From Globodera rostochiensis (lineage: Eukaryota > Nematoda > Chromadorea > Rhabditida > Heteroderidae): a DNA stretch of 64,000 nucleotides. The number at the start of each line of letters is the position of its first letter. Positions within the stretch are counted from its first letter, which is position 1. Under the pieces are notes generated by a model that saw only the letters and a list, made by a program, of their open reading frames with translations, was not told where the DNA came from and did not search any database. Position numbers and translations under genes: made by a program. Location of the stretch: assembly GCA_018350325.1 (NCBI GenBank), contig JAEVLN010000006.1, positions 558,001-622,000 on the forward strand, read 5' to 3'. This document shows positions 1 through 19,761 of the stretch, one piece after another.

Positions 1-301
1 CAGAGAACTTGCACTTCGATTCTTGCACGCATTCTCAAGCCGCCCACAGTTTGGTAGAGGGTTTGGAGGCACTCACTCATTGAATTATTACATATTTGCT
101 GTGTTGTCGTTGGTTGGTAGTCTTTATGTGTGCACTTCGTCCCCCCCCCCCCCCACCACCAGCGTCGGAAACGATGGGGGCGAGGGGGGGCGAGCAGTTC
201 CCGTCTCTAATTGTGTGTGTATTCGATGCACTTTGTGATTTAGTGACTCGGGCAAACCATTTTTCAACTTTGGCCTAAAAGATGACCCCGATTCTTTGCA
301 G

Positions 302-8874
<8,573 letters not shown>

Positions 8875-10448
8875 ACTCCGGGCCTCGGCACGTCTGCAAT
8901 CCATCACTCTCTACATCCGTTCCGGTGGATGACTGATCGATCTTCCTTCTCATTTATAGATCATTCCAAATCCCATCGTTCTTTAACGGCGTTGCCATTT
9001 GTCCATACATTTTTTTGTTATAAAATAAAAAATTTATTATTTTTTCTTAACTAACCAAGCCCTGAAATGCACGAAAACGTTATGCGGCCTTCCTTGATCT
9101 CTTGGAGTTTCGAAGTTTGCCTTTCAAGACCAGGATTTTGGGAGACTATCAGAAAAAAATTTCGAATTATGTACAGTAGACTTCTCCGACATAAATGTCT
9201 TTCTGGAAGAAATTCTTGTAACTGACTAATTGGCGAAATATAGCCATGAATGAACTACAGTCGACATTCGCAAAATCCGAGCTCGGAGTTTTTTTACTAC
9301 TCGGCGAAATGTCCGCTCGGCGAAATGTCAATTCTACATTCATACCATTTTTGTTTTTTACCTCATTTGTTGATTTTATGCTACACTAGCGGAAAAAAGT
9401 CTCGACTCCCGATCCACGCCTCTGTGCGACTGGGATGTGCTGTTTCTGCTCTGATTTCCGAAAACTTTTTTGGCTAAAAACGTTCATGACTGTATTGGTT
9501 ACATATCATTTTCTTGTTTTTCAAGGTTAAAATCAAATAAAATCTTCTTGAATTTGAGTTCATTCTAATCCTCATTTTCAATTCTATAATATTGCTTTAG
9601 CAATGTTTTCACTTTTTTACCAAATCGAAGTAAAGCCGACTTCTAAACAAACAAACTCCGGGAATTTTCAGCTATGCTATTTGTTTTTTTCAATTTTATT
9701 TGGCTCTAAAGGGCATTTCATGCTTTATTTTTGCATCTCTATGAAGTAAAAGTTCTTCGCTATAACAACAGATTTTTTTCTAAGCAATTTGTTCGGTGTG
9801 AAGTGATGATATTGGCCTTTATCCGCTGCGTGTTCAGCACCAATTCGGCCTTCGTTTAGCGAAGTGAATGTTTGGCGGAGGTCCCTTCGTGCTTGCATTC
9901 GACGCCCGCGGGCGAAGGCTGTCCAACGCTCTCTCATTTTTCGTGTTCTTTTCCTCCTCTTTTCCCCACTATTTTTACAAGTTATGTTTCTTTACTTTCC
10001 AAAACTTCTTCTGACCCGCCCTCAACACTCCGAATATTCTTCCCATTTTCCCAACACACTCGACAATGCCTATTTTGCTGCATATTCTCCTTCCAAGCCA
10101 TCTTTCATCGTCTACTATATCTCAACATCCAAATCCTTAGATTCCGACCATCCACTTCCTCTGTAAAAACCTAAACTTGGCTCGACCAGTTTGGCGCTCA
10201 TTTTTCAAAAATTCAGAAAATCAATGTTCTCAAGTTTTTTCGTTATTATAGCTTCTTTCAAATCTAACCATCAAACATTTTCGATATCATTCGAAACATT
10301 AGGAAAAATGGGGAGGGGGTATAAACGTAACTACTATTGCCCTGCCTTGTTTTAATTAATCATTAACCCTTCCTCACTATCAGATTGCTTTAAAATTTGA
10401 CTAGTTCGAAAACTTTCCGCTCTTCTTACATCGTTTTTTTCCGTGAAA
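8875..10448. other. Intergenic, no gene seen
   Basis: AT-rich spacer between PLC beta and histone H1. An AATAAA-type signal near 9020 probably serves PLC beta polyadenylation. No open frame here has motifs or splice logic. The last 100 bases are T-rich and should hold the H1 promoter or a trans-splice acceptor, but no clear element is visible. Confidence 0.5.
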
Positions 10449-11871
10449 ATGACTGCAGCAGTGACCGGTTCACCGCAAACTCAATCACAGCAGGAAGGAC
10501 AGGCAACTTCCACGACTTCTAAAAATCAGGCGAAGAAAAGTGTTAAGTCTCCAAAAGTCAAAGTATCGAAGTTGAAGAAGACGCATGCACCAGCCAGCCA
10601 TCCGCCGTACATTCAGGTGGGAGCGAACCGGAAGATGGGCTTTTCTGGGGGGGGGGGTCTACACCTCCCTGGTCTTGAGTTTAAGAATTATAAAGGGACC
10701 CAACGGCCAAAATTCTTAACAAAAAAATTTTTAATTTTTCTTTGGAGGTCTGGGTTTTGATCTTTTTTGCTGTATATCTACTGGTCAATGAACTAGTTTA
10801 AACCACTTCGAAACTCAGCTTCTGGGTCTGCCTGTTGTGATTAAATTAGACTTAAACTGGCATAAAAAAATTTTTAATAATTTTTTTAGATGATAAAGAA
10901 GGCTCTTGGTGAGTTGAAAGAGAAGAAGGGGGCCAGTAAGGGAGCAATTTTGAAGTTCATTGTGAGCAATTTCGACGTTGGCGGTAACCAAATGCGTGTA
11001 AGTGGCTATTTCTGTACGGATAGTTTTGAGTGTGTTCTTTGAAGGCTAACGCTCAACTGAAACAGGCGCTTAAGCGGGGGGTCAGCTCGGGAGATCTGAA
11101 GCAGGTGTTTGAATGCGTACGGAAAAACGCTAATGTTTGGCTTAAGGTCAAAGGAGTCGGAGCCTCCGGTTCGTTTAAGTTAGGCGATGAGACGGTGCCA
11201 AAGCCGACGGCAACGATTGCGAAGAAAATCATTCCGAAGAAGACGAAGAGCAGCCCGGTAAAGGCGAAGGCCGTGGTTAAAAAAGCAGCGAAAAAACCCA
11301 CGCCGAAAAAGTCGCCGAAGAAAGCCGCGGTTAAAAAGTCTCCAGCTAAGACCAAACCACCGGTCAAAAAAACAGCTCCTAAACCTGTCGTTGCGCCAGC
11401 CCCCGTTGCCGCTGTAAGGCGAACTTTTAGTTAAAAAAAATGCAATTTATTTTCGATTTTAAGGTTGCTAAGTCCGCGTCGCCGGCTGCTAAGACTCCAA
11501 CAAAGAAAGGTGTGAAGCCGCCAGCAAAGAAAGTGGTTGGTAATTATCACATTTTTAGCGTAGTCGTCAAAGGAATCCCCGGCTATTGAAAGTGCCTTGG
11601 GGTGGGGGTAAGGAGGAAGTCGGTTGTAAAACCGTTTAGAGGTTGGGGTTTTTGACTTTCACAGTGGCCTGTCTGCACCAGGGAAAACGAAATTTTTACC
11701 AATTAAAAGTTGGAAATCGATGACTGGTGCCCTGGATTTTTTTGGGAAAATAAAAATATTTTTGTCAAGTAAATTTGAGTCGGGGACACAAAGTAGCCAT
11801 TTTTTAACATCTAGGCTGCCAAGAAATCTGCAAAGAAGTTGGGCGGAGGGAAGAAAAAGGCTAAGAAATGA
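10449..11871 (+). CDS. Linker histone H1
   Basis: Chromatin linker histone of about 250 residues. Exons 10449-10616, 10890-10997, 11045-11413, 11464-11535 and 11815-11871 join in consistent phase. The short N-terminal tail is followed by a winged-helix globular domain (SHPPYIQMIKKALGELKEKK, GASKGAILKFIVSNFDVGG, LKQALKRGVSSGDLKQ, VKGVGASGSFKLG), then a lysine/alanine/proline-rich tail with many AKK and PKK repeats ending GGGKKKAKK. Four introns and an AATAAA at about 12075 suggest a polyadenylated, replication-independent H1 rather than a stem-loop histone gene. The 273-bp intron 1 contains a G9 tract. Confidence 0.95.
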
Positions 11872-12109
11872 GGGGACCGGAAGCAGAACAAAAGCCAAAT
11901 GATCGTCAGTTCCATCTTTATCTTTACAAAGGCATCCCATTTTACATTGTCTTCTCATTAATTTCTTTTTCCATGTTTGATGTTTCCGGTATTGCAAAAA
12001 AATCATCGAAGAGGAAGCATTGAAAATGTTTTTTTCTTTAGCCTTTTGCCACGATTTTTCTGATGCTTTGAAGCAATAAAAAATGGTTATCGTTTTTTGA
12101 GGTATGTTT

Positions 12110-14803
12110 TCAGCAACCCCTGTCAATGTCATTGCTTTCTAATACGTCCTCTTCGTCAATTTCAGTGCGCAATTTGGCTGTTTGTTGGTCGTTTCCGCCG
12201 AGTGGTGGGATATATGCTGGCACGGGGTTCTGTTGGGAATTGAGATGAACGCCAATGTGGCCAAAGTCCACGTCGTATTGGTAGCTGAGTAGGGGGGTTG
12301 GATGGGTGAAGAGCATTCTGGCAATTAAACAAACCAGAACAGGCTCAGGTAATCAATGCCATAAATGTTCTGTCCACTGGCGAGCTGAACTCGCAGATCA
12401 TCATTGCCTCGGTAATCGTCACGGAGGGAACAGTGCCTACAATTTGAGGAAGCGTTGGCCGAGATTCAGTCCATTATTAATAAATAATTTTGAATTCCTC
12501 CAACTACCCACTCACCGGGTTGGAGTGTCACGTCCCACAACGAATGCTTTTTTCCCACTCGACTGACGCACTTCCCCCCTCCCGGCGAAAATCCACGCAT
12601 CTGAGCCAAAATTCAGATGGGCTTGGTCATTTTCTCGACTCGACCTGGTGCTCGGTTTGCTTCCAACGTTACGTTATGGATTATCAATGTTTTGTCGTCT
12701 TCCACTGAAATTTCTCCGGTGTTCGCGCTATAGTGTTCCCCGATTATTCCCCGCGTGGGTTGGTCGGCATTTCGAATACAGCAAAAGGACTCGGGAGCAG
12801 CCTTATCGATGGGAACGGCAGACAAAAACCTCTTAAGGAAATTAGTGAATGCTCCTTAAAATTAAATAAGCAAATGAGGGGGGTCGACACACGCAAAGTT
12901 CAAAGTTAGCATTTTCTTGGCATTATGAATGGACTTGCCGTGGTTGGTTTGTAAATCGGGAAATAATTTGCGTTAGAATCTCGTTTAACCTTTATTCAAG
13001 AAATAGAATTATTACGTCCCCAATTTGCTGTCCATTCAGCTAAAATGGACGAATCGCAGCAGCAAAATGGAAATCAATTAGAGCGAAGTGGCGACGGTTT
13101 GATCGATACCCCCCAGTCGGACGCCCTCCACCCATTCATTCTCTACTCAACCGTTGCGGGTTGTGTGCTTTTTGCGATTGGGTCAGTCTTTTCAGATTTA
13201 ATTGTGTGCTTTTTCTCCCCTTTAGTTTACTTTACGTCCATTTCATCGGACGTCGGAAGAATCGGCTTCCCGATTTGCCCCACACGTCGACCACCGCCCG
13301 ATTTTGGAATGAGTTGGCCTGGGAGGAAGGCGGAACACGCGATTTGGAGACGATAAGGGTTCGACTTGGAGGGGAGGCCGAGAAACTGCTTGCCCAGCAC
13401 GGACAGAGGGGCGAGGAGGGGGACGAATCGGCTGACAGTCTCTGAAGTGCCGAACGCCGCACCCTCCCACCACAAAAATGTGCCATTCGAATTTCAACCA
13501 AATGACGCGGGAGAAGGTTGGGTTCTTTTTGAATGTAACTAATTTTTACAATATCAGGCGATGCTGCCTTTGGTTCTGCGCCCTCTTGCGCCGTGGAACC
13601 GTTGTTTCTGTCCCCATTTGAATCGACTTCATTTCAATTCACAAACTTCAAAACGTTTCGGTTGGTATCAGGGGCGTACGAATTCTTAACAAATATCGTG
13701 AAATCTTGCGGACGCCTACCGGCACCGCCAACCCCTCCCATTCCTAAAAAGCTTTTGGTTTTTTGGAAAAATGAAAATCGGCCTTCTAAAATTGATTTTG
13801 GGGAAAAATTGCTTAAGAAAAATGCAGTAAAAGCGGAAAATGCATCCTTAAAAATCGACTTTTTTGGTTTGCCCCCCCACCCTCGAATTTTTTTGTCTGG
13901 TTACGGCCCTGATTTACTTATGTATATCGGCCGAAAGTTATATGATTTTGTAAAAATATGCGTTTAACCCGTATAAACATTATTCTCTGCTTAAATTTCA
14001 TTGCAATATTCGTTTTTTAGCATTTTCGTAAACTTTTAAAAAGGTAATGTTGTGCATTTCCTAGGCAACCACAACTGACTATTTTTGAATTTTACTGTGG
14101 CTGTAAGCGTATTTTTTTCTTTTGTTTTGAATTAATTGTTTGTTTTGTTAGTTCATTTTATCCCACCATCGTTTTGCCGGTCGCCACACCGAACTGCTTG
14201 AAGTCGTGTATCTTTTTTCCTGCCGGTGTTACCGCGACTAATCGCAGTTTTTCCGGTCCGACGTTGCCCAAATGCTTTTTGCTTCTGAAGCCAAAGTTTT
14301 AAATTCCAATAAAAGATTATTTGGCAATAGCATTTTCGGATTGAGAATGCATAAAAAATGGCTTATTTGCGTGCACTTCAAAGGTGGAGGTTCCCTCCCT
14401 CACATTGGCATCAGCAAATTCTCTCCTCTGTCGTCGATGACCACGTTGTACAACGATTTGACTGCTGCAAATTTCCCGTCTGAAGAAGCGAAGGCGAAAA
14501 GTATTTCATGCTCTAAACCCGCAGAACCTCCGTATTTAAAATGATCCAATTACGAGGGACTTTGGATTTTGTCCATTCGAAAATCGGTTATTTGGATGAC
14601 CGTCGAATTGGCCAACCAAACGTTGCCGAACATCCCAGAAGTGGTGTTGCGAAATGAGCCGAGCCGAACCCCGTAGTATTCGTCTGCTGAAGTGCCACCG
14701 ATCAATGATACCACTGCTGCAATCACTGATCAATTTTTACAATAAGAGGGGGGCAAGTGGGCTCACCCATGGTTAAAAGTGCCGTAAATGACGAGAAAAG
14801 CAT
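12110..14803 (-). CDS. Secreted protein with two DM13 domains (Skeletor/Knickkopf type)
   Basis: DM13 domains are predicted redox/electron-transfer modules found in animal matrix proteins such as Skeletor and Knickkopf. Eight exons agree in phase: 14767-14803, 14561-14725, 14404-14527, 14167-14284, 12645-12831, 12516-12600, 12335-12436 and 12110-12284. A signal peptide (MLFSSFTALLTMVIAAVVS) spans exons 1-2. DM13-1: EYYGVRLGSFRN, GNVWLANSTVIQITDF, then TPAGKKIHDFKQFGV. DM13-2: GEISVEDDKTLIIHNVT, NRAPDAWIFAGRGEVR, DDYRGNDDLRVQLASG, IDYLSLFC, YQYDVDFGHIGVHL. A conserved-position cysteine is created across the last splice junction. There is no DOMON domain after DM13-2; the protein ends soon after in an acidic tail. 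The 33-bp intron 2 is the weakest link. Intron 4 (12832-14166) holds another gene and a MITE-like repeat. Confidence 0.85.
13045..13445 (+). CDS. Small single-pass membrane protein, nested gene
   Basis: Two exons, 13045-13181 and 13226-13445, encode about 118 residues. A hydrophilic Q/N-rich N terminus is followed by one membrane segment spanning the splice (PFILYSTVAGCVLFAI then LLYVHFIG), a basic GRRKNR stop-transfer signal and an acidic C-terminal tail (LGGEAEKLLAQHGQRGEEGD). The positive charge just after the segment suggests a cytoplasmic C terminus. It lies wholly inside intron 4 of the DM13 gene on the opposite strand. I do not recognise the family. Another frame just after the stop continues with coding-like sequence (EVPNAAPSHHKNVPFEFQP) into a possible further exon, so the annotated C terminus may be wrong. 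Confidence 0.6.
13669..13911. repeat. MITE-like element, CAGGG(C)CGTA termini
   Basis: About 243 bp in intron 4 of the DM13 gene. It begins CAGGGGCGTACG and ends GGTTACGGCCCTG, imperfect inverted copies. It contains a C-run near the right end, like the 17.92-kb and 62.45-kb elements. I see no convincing target duplication, so it is probably an old or damaged copy. Confidence 0.5.
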
Positions 14804-16280
14804 TCCAGCAGATAGATGGGTAAGCAGAGAAGCACTGATAGGGGGAGGGGGTCGCAAAGCTATGTTTGTACTCTGGATGGAGTGGGGGACGTGGTCACTC
14901 ATTACGCCGCTTCATCTTCATCCATTATATCTATCTGGGTCATTTTCCTGGAAATAATTGATGGGTTCTCTTTGACACCCATCCACCCGTCTCTTTAATG
15001 TGAGCCCCCCCCCCCCCCCCCCTCTTCCTTTTGTTTGGTCTTTTGCTAAAACCTAATTTTCGAATATGAATTTCGAGCAGCGCATTAACTCCCCCTTTCT
15101 TTTCTTCTAATATCCCATTCTATCAATTAATGAATGTTCGTACAATTATTTATCGGCTTTACACTAAATTCGATGAATGAATGATGAGAAAGTTTTTTCA
15201 CAAGGCAATTGGTCCAAATTTGGCCAATCATTACGTTTCTTCAAGTGGACAGCATTTACTTCATCTCTCCTCCACTAGCAAAAGAAAGGCGTCAGCCCAG
15301 ACGGACGAAGAATGGCAATTCCCTTCCTCCTTCGACAAAATTCGGCGGCGTTTCACAAAATGCGGGGCTTTGCATTAATTATTATTTTAACGAGAAGAAA
15401 GACAAAAAAGCACGGAATGTCGAATTGGATGGCGGGGGGGGGGGAGGGGGGGCTTCATTATCTGCCGATTTATTTGTCCAATAGTGTGTTCGCCTTCAGC
15501 TTTTAAACTTACGCCATAGGCATTTATTCCTATTTAATGACTAGACGATGGCAAATGTTGCCCAATGATGGCAAATGCCCTTGGCCGGTCCGAGTGCCGT
15601 TGTTGTTGTTGTGCCTGTAGAACACGCATTCGCTAATCACAAGTTTGTCCACAATTTCCAATCGTTTTATTCCCCAAATTCGAATTGGCTCTTTCATAAA
15701 GCAGTCGTTCGTTTATTCAATTTATTGCTATAAAAAACGGACTTCTCACCCAAAGTCCTCATCAACTGCCAATCATTACGCCACCATATAATTATTGCCC
15801 ATGGGAAATTGGCACTCAATCAGCACCAAACACCCATCGCTTTATCCTTTTGCCCGAAGCGTTTTCATTATAAACCACCCCAAGTCTATCCCCAGGGGCT
15901 TAATGTCGGTGCGTGACTGACGAAATACGGTGCCATTTTGTATTTCCCACAGAACAAACAATAAAATTTGGAGTGAATGAATAAATGTTGGGTGTGAAAT
16001 TGGACCTATTAAATGCCCTTTCCATTTTCTTAATTAGCAAGCAAAGAAATTTCGCTGTCTTTGCTGTTAAAGTCAGCAAATTTAGCCCATAACCTTTGAT
16101 GGAAAGGGCACTTGGCACGGGACGGACATTCCCTGCGACGTCCGTACAATTAGCGGCGGCGGTCAATGGGTAATTCGGGGGGGGGGGGGGGAATGATGGA
16201 CGAATTTCGGACTTTTCCGATTGCGCCCGTAACTCTCCCAAATGTTCTTCAGCAGCAGCCGGACTGTCCCAACCGCCCCA
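14804..16280. other. Intergenic, no gene seen
   Basis: AT-rich spacer with C-runs near 15006 and G-runs near 15436 and 16178. Neither strand shows a frame with splice consistency or family motifs. It should hold the promoters of the DM13 gene (leftward) and the insulin gene (rightward). Confidence 0.45.
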
Positions 16281-16967
16281 ATGGCCACCTCCCCGTCCAT
16301 CCCCCGCCCTTCCCTCTCCTTCCTCCTCCTCCTTCTCCTCCTCTCCTCGGCTCCGAACGGATTGGAAGGAACCGGTGGCTTCCGCTTGTGCGGCCTAAAA
16401 CTGACAATGGTCAGCCTAAGCTTCGATTGAAATAGCGTTCTGTCACGACTTTTTCAGATGTTGAACGCCATATGCAAACAGCAATTGTGTGGCGGATTTG
16501 TTCTAAAGAAGAAGAGTGGGTGGGGTAGGAGGGAAAGCATTCTGGGGGGGGGGGCTTTCCTAAAAGGAGGGGAGGGCGGATGGGCTCTTCCCCCCCCCCA
16601 CTCCGGAGGGTGAAAGTATTTCCCCCAAAGGGTCTTCTCTGCACTCCCTGCCGTTGAACATGGCCAACTTTGCCTCTTTGTCCACGGATGGAGGGCAACT
16701 CGAAGGGGAACAATCAAAGGCACTTTTGAGGCATAATTTGCTGTCGATGGACGACGAGGTGTGGGTGAACAACCCGACGCCTTTGGAGGAGCTGAGTTGG
16801 GCAAAGCGGAGTAGTTACCCATACAAAGGTTTGAGGGGATGGGGGATGCCCCCGCGGGGTTTGCACTCATTCGAACATTTTCAGCATTTGGCACCTCTAA
16901 AAAGAGCGGCATCGCAACGGAGTGCTGCTCAAAGAGGTGCTACATTTGTAATGATGCATTCTCATAA
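16281..16967 (+). CDS. Insulin-like peptide precursor
   Basis: Secreted insulin-superfamily hormone, expected ligand of a DAF-2-type receptor. Exon 1 (16281-16409; an in-frame ATG also at 16242) encodes a signal peptide (LSFLLLLLLLSSAPNG) and the start of the B chain (FRLCGLKLTM). Exon 2 starts at 16458 and completes it (MLNAICKQQLCGGF). The A chain is in the last exon from 16885 (KKSGIATECCSKRCYICNDA, then FS and stop). The linker from about 16560 to 16831 (LSMDDEVWVNNPTPLEELSW) is an unusually long C-peptide ending near basic residues. The A chain has CC-x3-C but lacks the usual C-terminal cysteine, having one at x2 instead. The junction after CGGF is unresolved because G11 and C10 runs flank it. 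Confidence 0.82.
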
Positions 16968-17340
16968 GGACCCATTTTAGATGCACATTACGCTACATGA
17001 AGACATATTGCTGTACAACTTCAATGGGAGGCATCGACAGAGACAACGGAGAGGGGGGAATTGGGACGGACGGAACGGAGGGACAATGAACGGACGAATT
17101 AAAAACCAAAAAATGTATGTACGCAAATTTCAAGTTGACATAAAACATTTGAGTAAGTTTATCATCTGAATGTCAAATTTTGTAGAGTTGAAATTTGAAC
17201 GCAAAATGCATGTGAATAGCACAAATAAATAAAGGGATCGCTGCAACACACCGGCGATTTGATCGGCCAGTGATCAAAAATTAGAGTGGAAAAACAAAAA
17301 ACCATTCCAACATCGTTGGGTCGCCCGCCCGTCCATGAAA

Positions 17341-19265
17341 TCATCGGCCTCTTCGCGGTCTCCCGGGAAGTCGCCCCCGCCCCATTCTTTGGGACTCATT
17401 GCTGCCGGACATATTCAAATTTGCACCCAATGGAAGGAACCGCCGAGTGTATTCGCCGTAGTCAGCTTGGTAAACTTAAAATCGTTCATAAGAATTAGTC
17501 CCATCGGATGATTTTACCCGTCGGTCGAATGAAATTGTCCCGTTGAATGCAACACGCACTGTTCGGACAAAGGAAAAAATGCTAATACAATAAACCCACC
17601 AATCTGACCTGACAATGTCCGGTTTGTCTTAAAAATGATATAAAACCAAAAGCTGAACAGAAACTTACACTTGGCCCCCATATTTCCAAAAGCTAAAAAT
17701 CGTTCAGATTTTATAATTAACAAAAAATTGGACTTACTGCTAGGCCTGTAAATGCCGTCAATTATCTCCAGAACCCTCACTGCTTCGGGGTCATTTGCCA
17801 CATTGTTCCGCTGGGTTTGATCGGACGAGTCCAATATCGTGGGGTCCGATGCTGCCAACGTTCTTTCGTTTCCCTTTGATGGAAAAGCTAATTCATTTTC
17901 AATTTAATTTTTAAGGGAACAAGGCCGTACCCAAAAAATTCCGATTTTTAGGGATGCATTTCCCGGTTTGTCGGAAAATTTTAGAATAACATTTTGCTAA
18001 GATGGTCAGAAATAACAATATTTGTTAGGAAGGTCCAAAATACGAGTTTTGCAAACAAAAAGGGGGGGGAACACTATGGTGTTTTTGTCATTAAACATTC
18101 CGAGTGGAGGAGGGGCCCTGACCCCCCCCCCCCGGCTACGGCCCCGCGCGGGATAACAAAACGACCAACAAAGCAAATGATCAAATTATCCGCCGAAATT
18201 CTCGCGTTAAATCTGCTTAGAATTCCCCAATGTTTCAGTGCTTCTAAAATAAAGTTTAAATTATTCTAATGAAAGTTTATTAAATGTGACTGACCGGAGA
18301 GCAATTCGTCGAAAACATTTTCCCATTTATGTGTTCCTAATTTGTTGAAGAACATTATCCAATGTCCCCCCTTCAATTTGTATTGTTTCGCCAACTCCAC
18401 GAGCACTTTTGGCGCTTCAGAAGGACGTTTGACCCTGTTTTTGAATCTGAAGATCACCGTAAGCAAAGAGACAAATAAAAGGTCATTTTCTTAATTATTC
18501 GCATTAATCCAAAAATAAAATCTTTACATTTTGGGCAAATCGATTCCATCACTTTGGATTCGCTGGTGGAATTTTAAGATGGATGCAAATGATTGGACAT
18601 CCTCGTTGCTAAACGCCTTCCCATTCCCTTTATGAGTTCCACTAAATTTTATTGTAAATGTGAAATTTAAAGTACGAGAAACTCCATACCTACTAACAAA
18701 AATGTTCAAATTCGAGTAGTCCACCATTAAGGGATGCGGAAACTTCTCAAAAAAGAGCTTCACAAGCACCCCGAAGGAAAAGGGCAATTGGTATGCCTTG
18801 AAACAACAGATTGTCTCCAAATTAAGGGAAAAAACTTACGACCTTCAAAACTATAGTCACAATCCTCCTGAAAATAGTAAATATGTCAATTTTGTGTCGT
18901 ATAGTAAGAATGGTAAAGGTATTCAAAGACAGTACTTAAAGAATCTAATGAGTGAGTATTTTTAACCAAAATGAGCACTCTAACAACCAACCATCCCCTT
19001 AATTCAGGTCTCCATTCCGGCGCTGATTCCGGCACAGAAAAAAAATCAATGTCGGTTTTGAAGAAAATTTTCTGACGGTCTAAAAAGTAAAGCGAATTCG
19101 TTTTGAACGAAAATATTGCACAGCGAACTCACCATCAGAAAACAGCTCAAGATGATTGACATATTTACGCAGCTCGTCCAGCGTCATTCGCGTGTAGCAA
19201 ACTGCGATCGTTCTGTTGTAAACGTCGCAATTATCGTCATTTCTGAATACATAGGACGCATTCAT
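17341..19265 (-). CDS. Unrecognised multi-exon gene
   Basis: At least seven exon-like blocks are in line on the minus strand. In order: from 19265 (MNASYVFRNDDNCDVYNRTI, MTLDELRKYVNHLELF), a short block near 19035 (PEWRPEL), 18703-18800 (QLPFSFGVLVKLFFEKFPHP), 18533-18644 (FSNEDVQSFASILKFHQRIQ), 18285-18450 (LAKQYKLKGGHWIMFFNKLG), 17741-17880 (NDPEAVRVLEIIDGIYRP) and 17341-17475 (DYGEYTRRFLPLGANL, ending GRGRLPGRPRRGR). Several junctions agree in phase, for example DGIDLPK to IFKNRVKRP. There is no signal peptide or obvious membrane segment; the end is an RG-rich tail like those of RNA-binding proteins. The LKGGHWIMFF block loosely recalls the GKW motif of UPF0696 (C11orf68) proteins, but the order of parts does not fit well. 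Gene reality is likely; function unknown. Confidence 0.5.
17920..18146. repeat. MITE-like element in intron
   Basis: Begins CAAGGCCGTACCC and ends GGCTACGGCCCCG, inverted relatives of the termini at 13669 and 62452. It holds G8 and C13 runs. It sits in an intron of the unrecognised minus-strand gene. Target duplication not visible. Confidence 0.45.
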
Positions 19266-19761
19266 TCAATAACCGAGCATCTTAGAACGAACCGAATAAT
19301 TAAAACGGACATTTCCGACCCGTTTTGGTTAAATTGCTTAAAAAAATGACATTAAACTAAGACAGGTTTCTTATTTGATAAGCATTAGATCCAACACAAT
19401 GGGCCAATTTTATAAAATCTAGAATTTTTATTCTCCAACTTTTAATAATCTTCAAGAAAAATCACAATGTCAATTATTTTTTCCTTCAAGATTTTCACAA
19501 AAAACATGAAATTATTTCTTTGAACTTTTTATTGAAGCGAATGTTTCTCTTTACGCATTTTAACAAAAACGCGATTTTCTTAATAGTTAAATTTTCAAAA
19601 AAAATTTTCTCGTCACCTCTCCCATTTCTAAAAAGATACAAAAAATTACCTTACTAACTTTTGTCGTGATTTTGTGTTTTTAGAATGATTTTAGCCCAAA
19701 ATGATACCTTTTTATAATGCATAAATTTTATAGATTGCTTTTTTCTGCGACACTTTCTTTG

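Noticed and set aside
9725..10174. Overlapping open frames on both strands between PLC beta and H1
   Set aside because: No start context, no motifs, no splice consistency, and several frames are open at once in AT-rich DNA.
13593..13967. 124-codon + strand frame
   Set aside because: Most of it lies in the MITE-like element and low-complexity DNA; only its first part may be coding, as noted for the nested gene.
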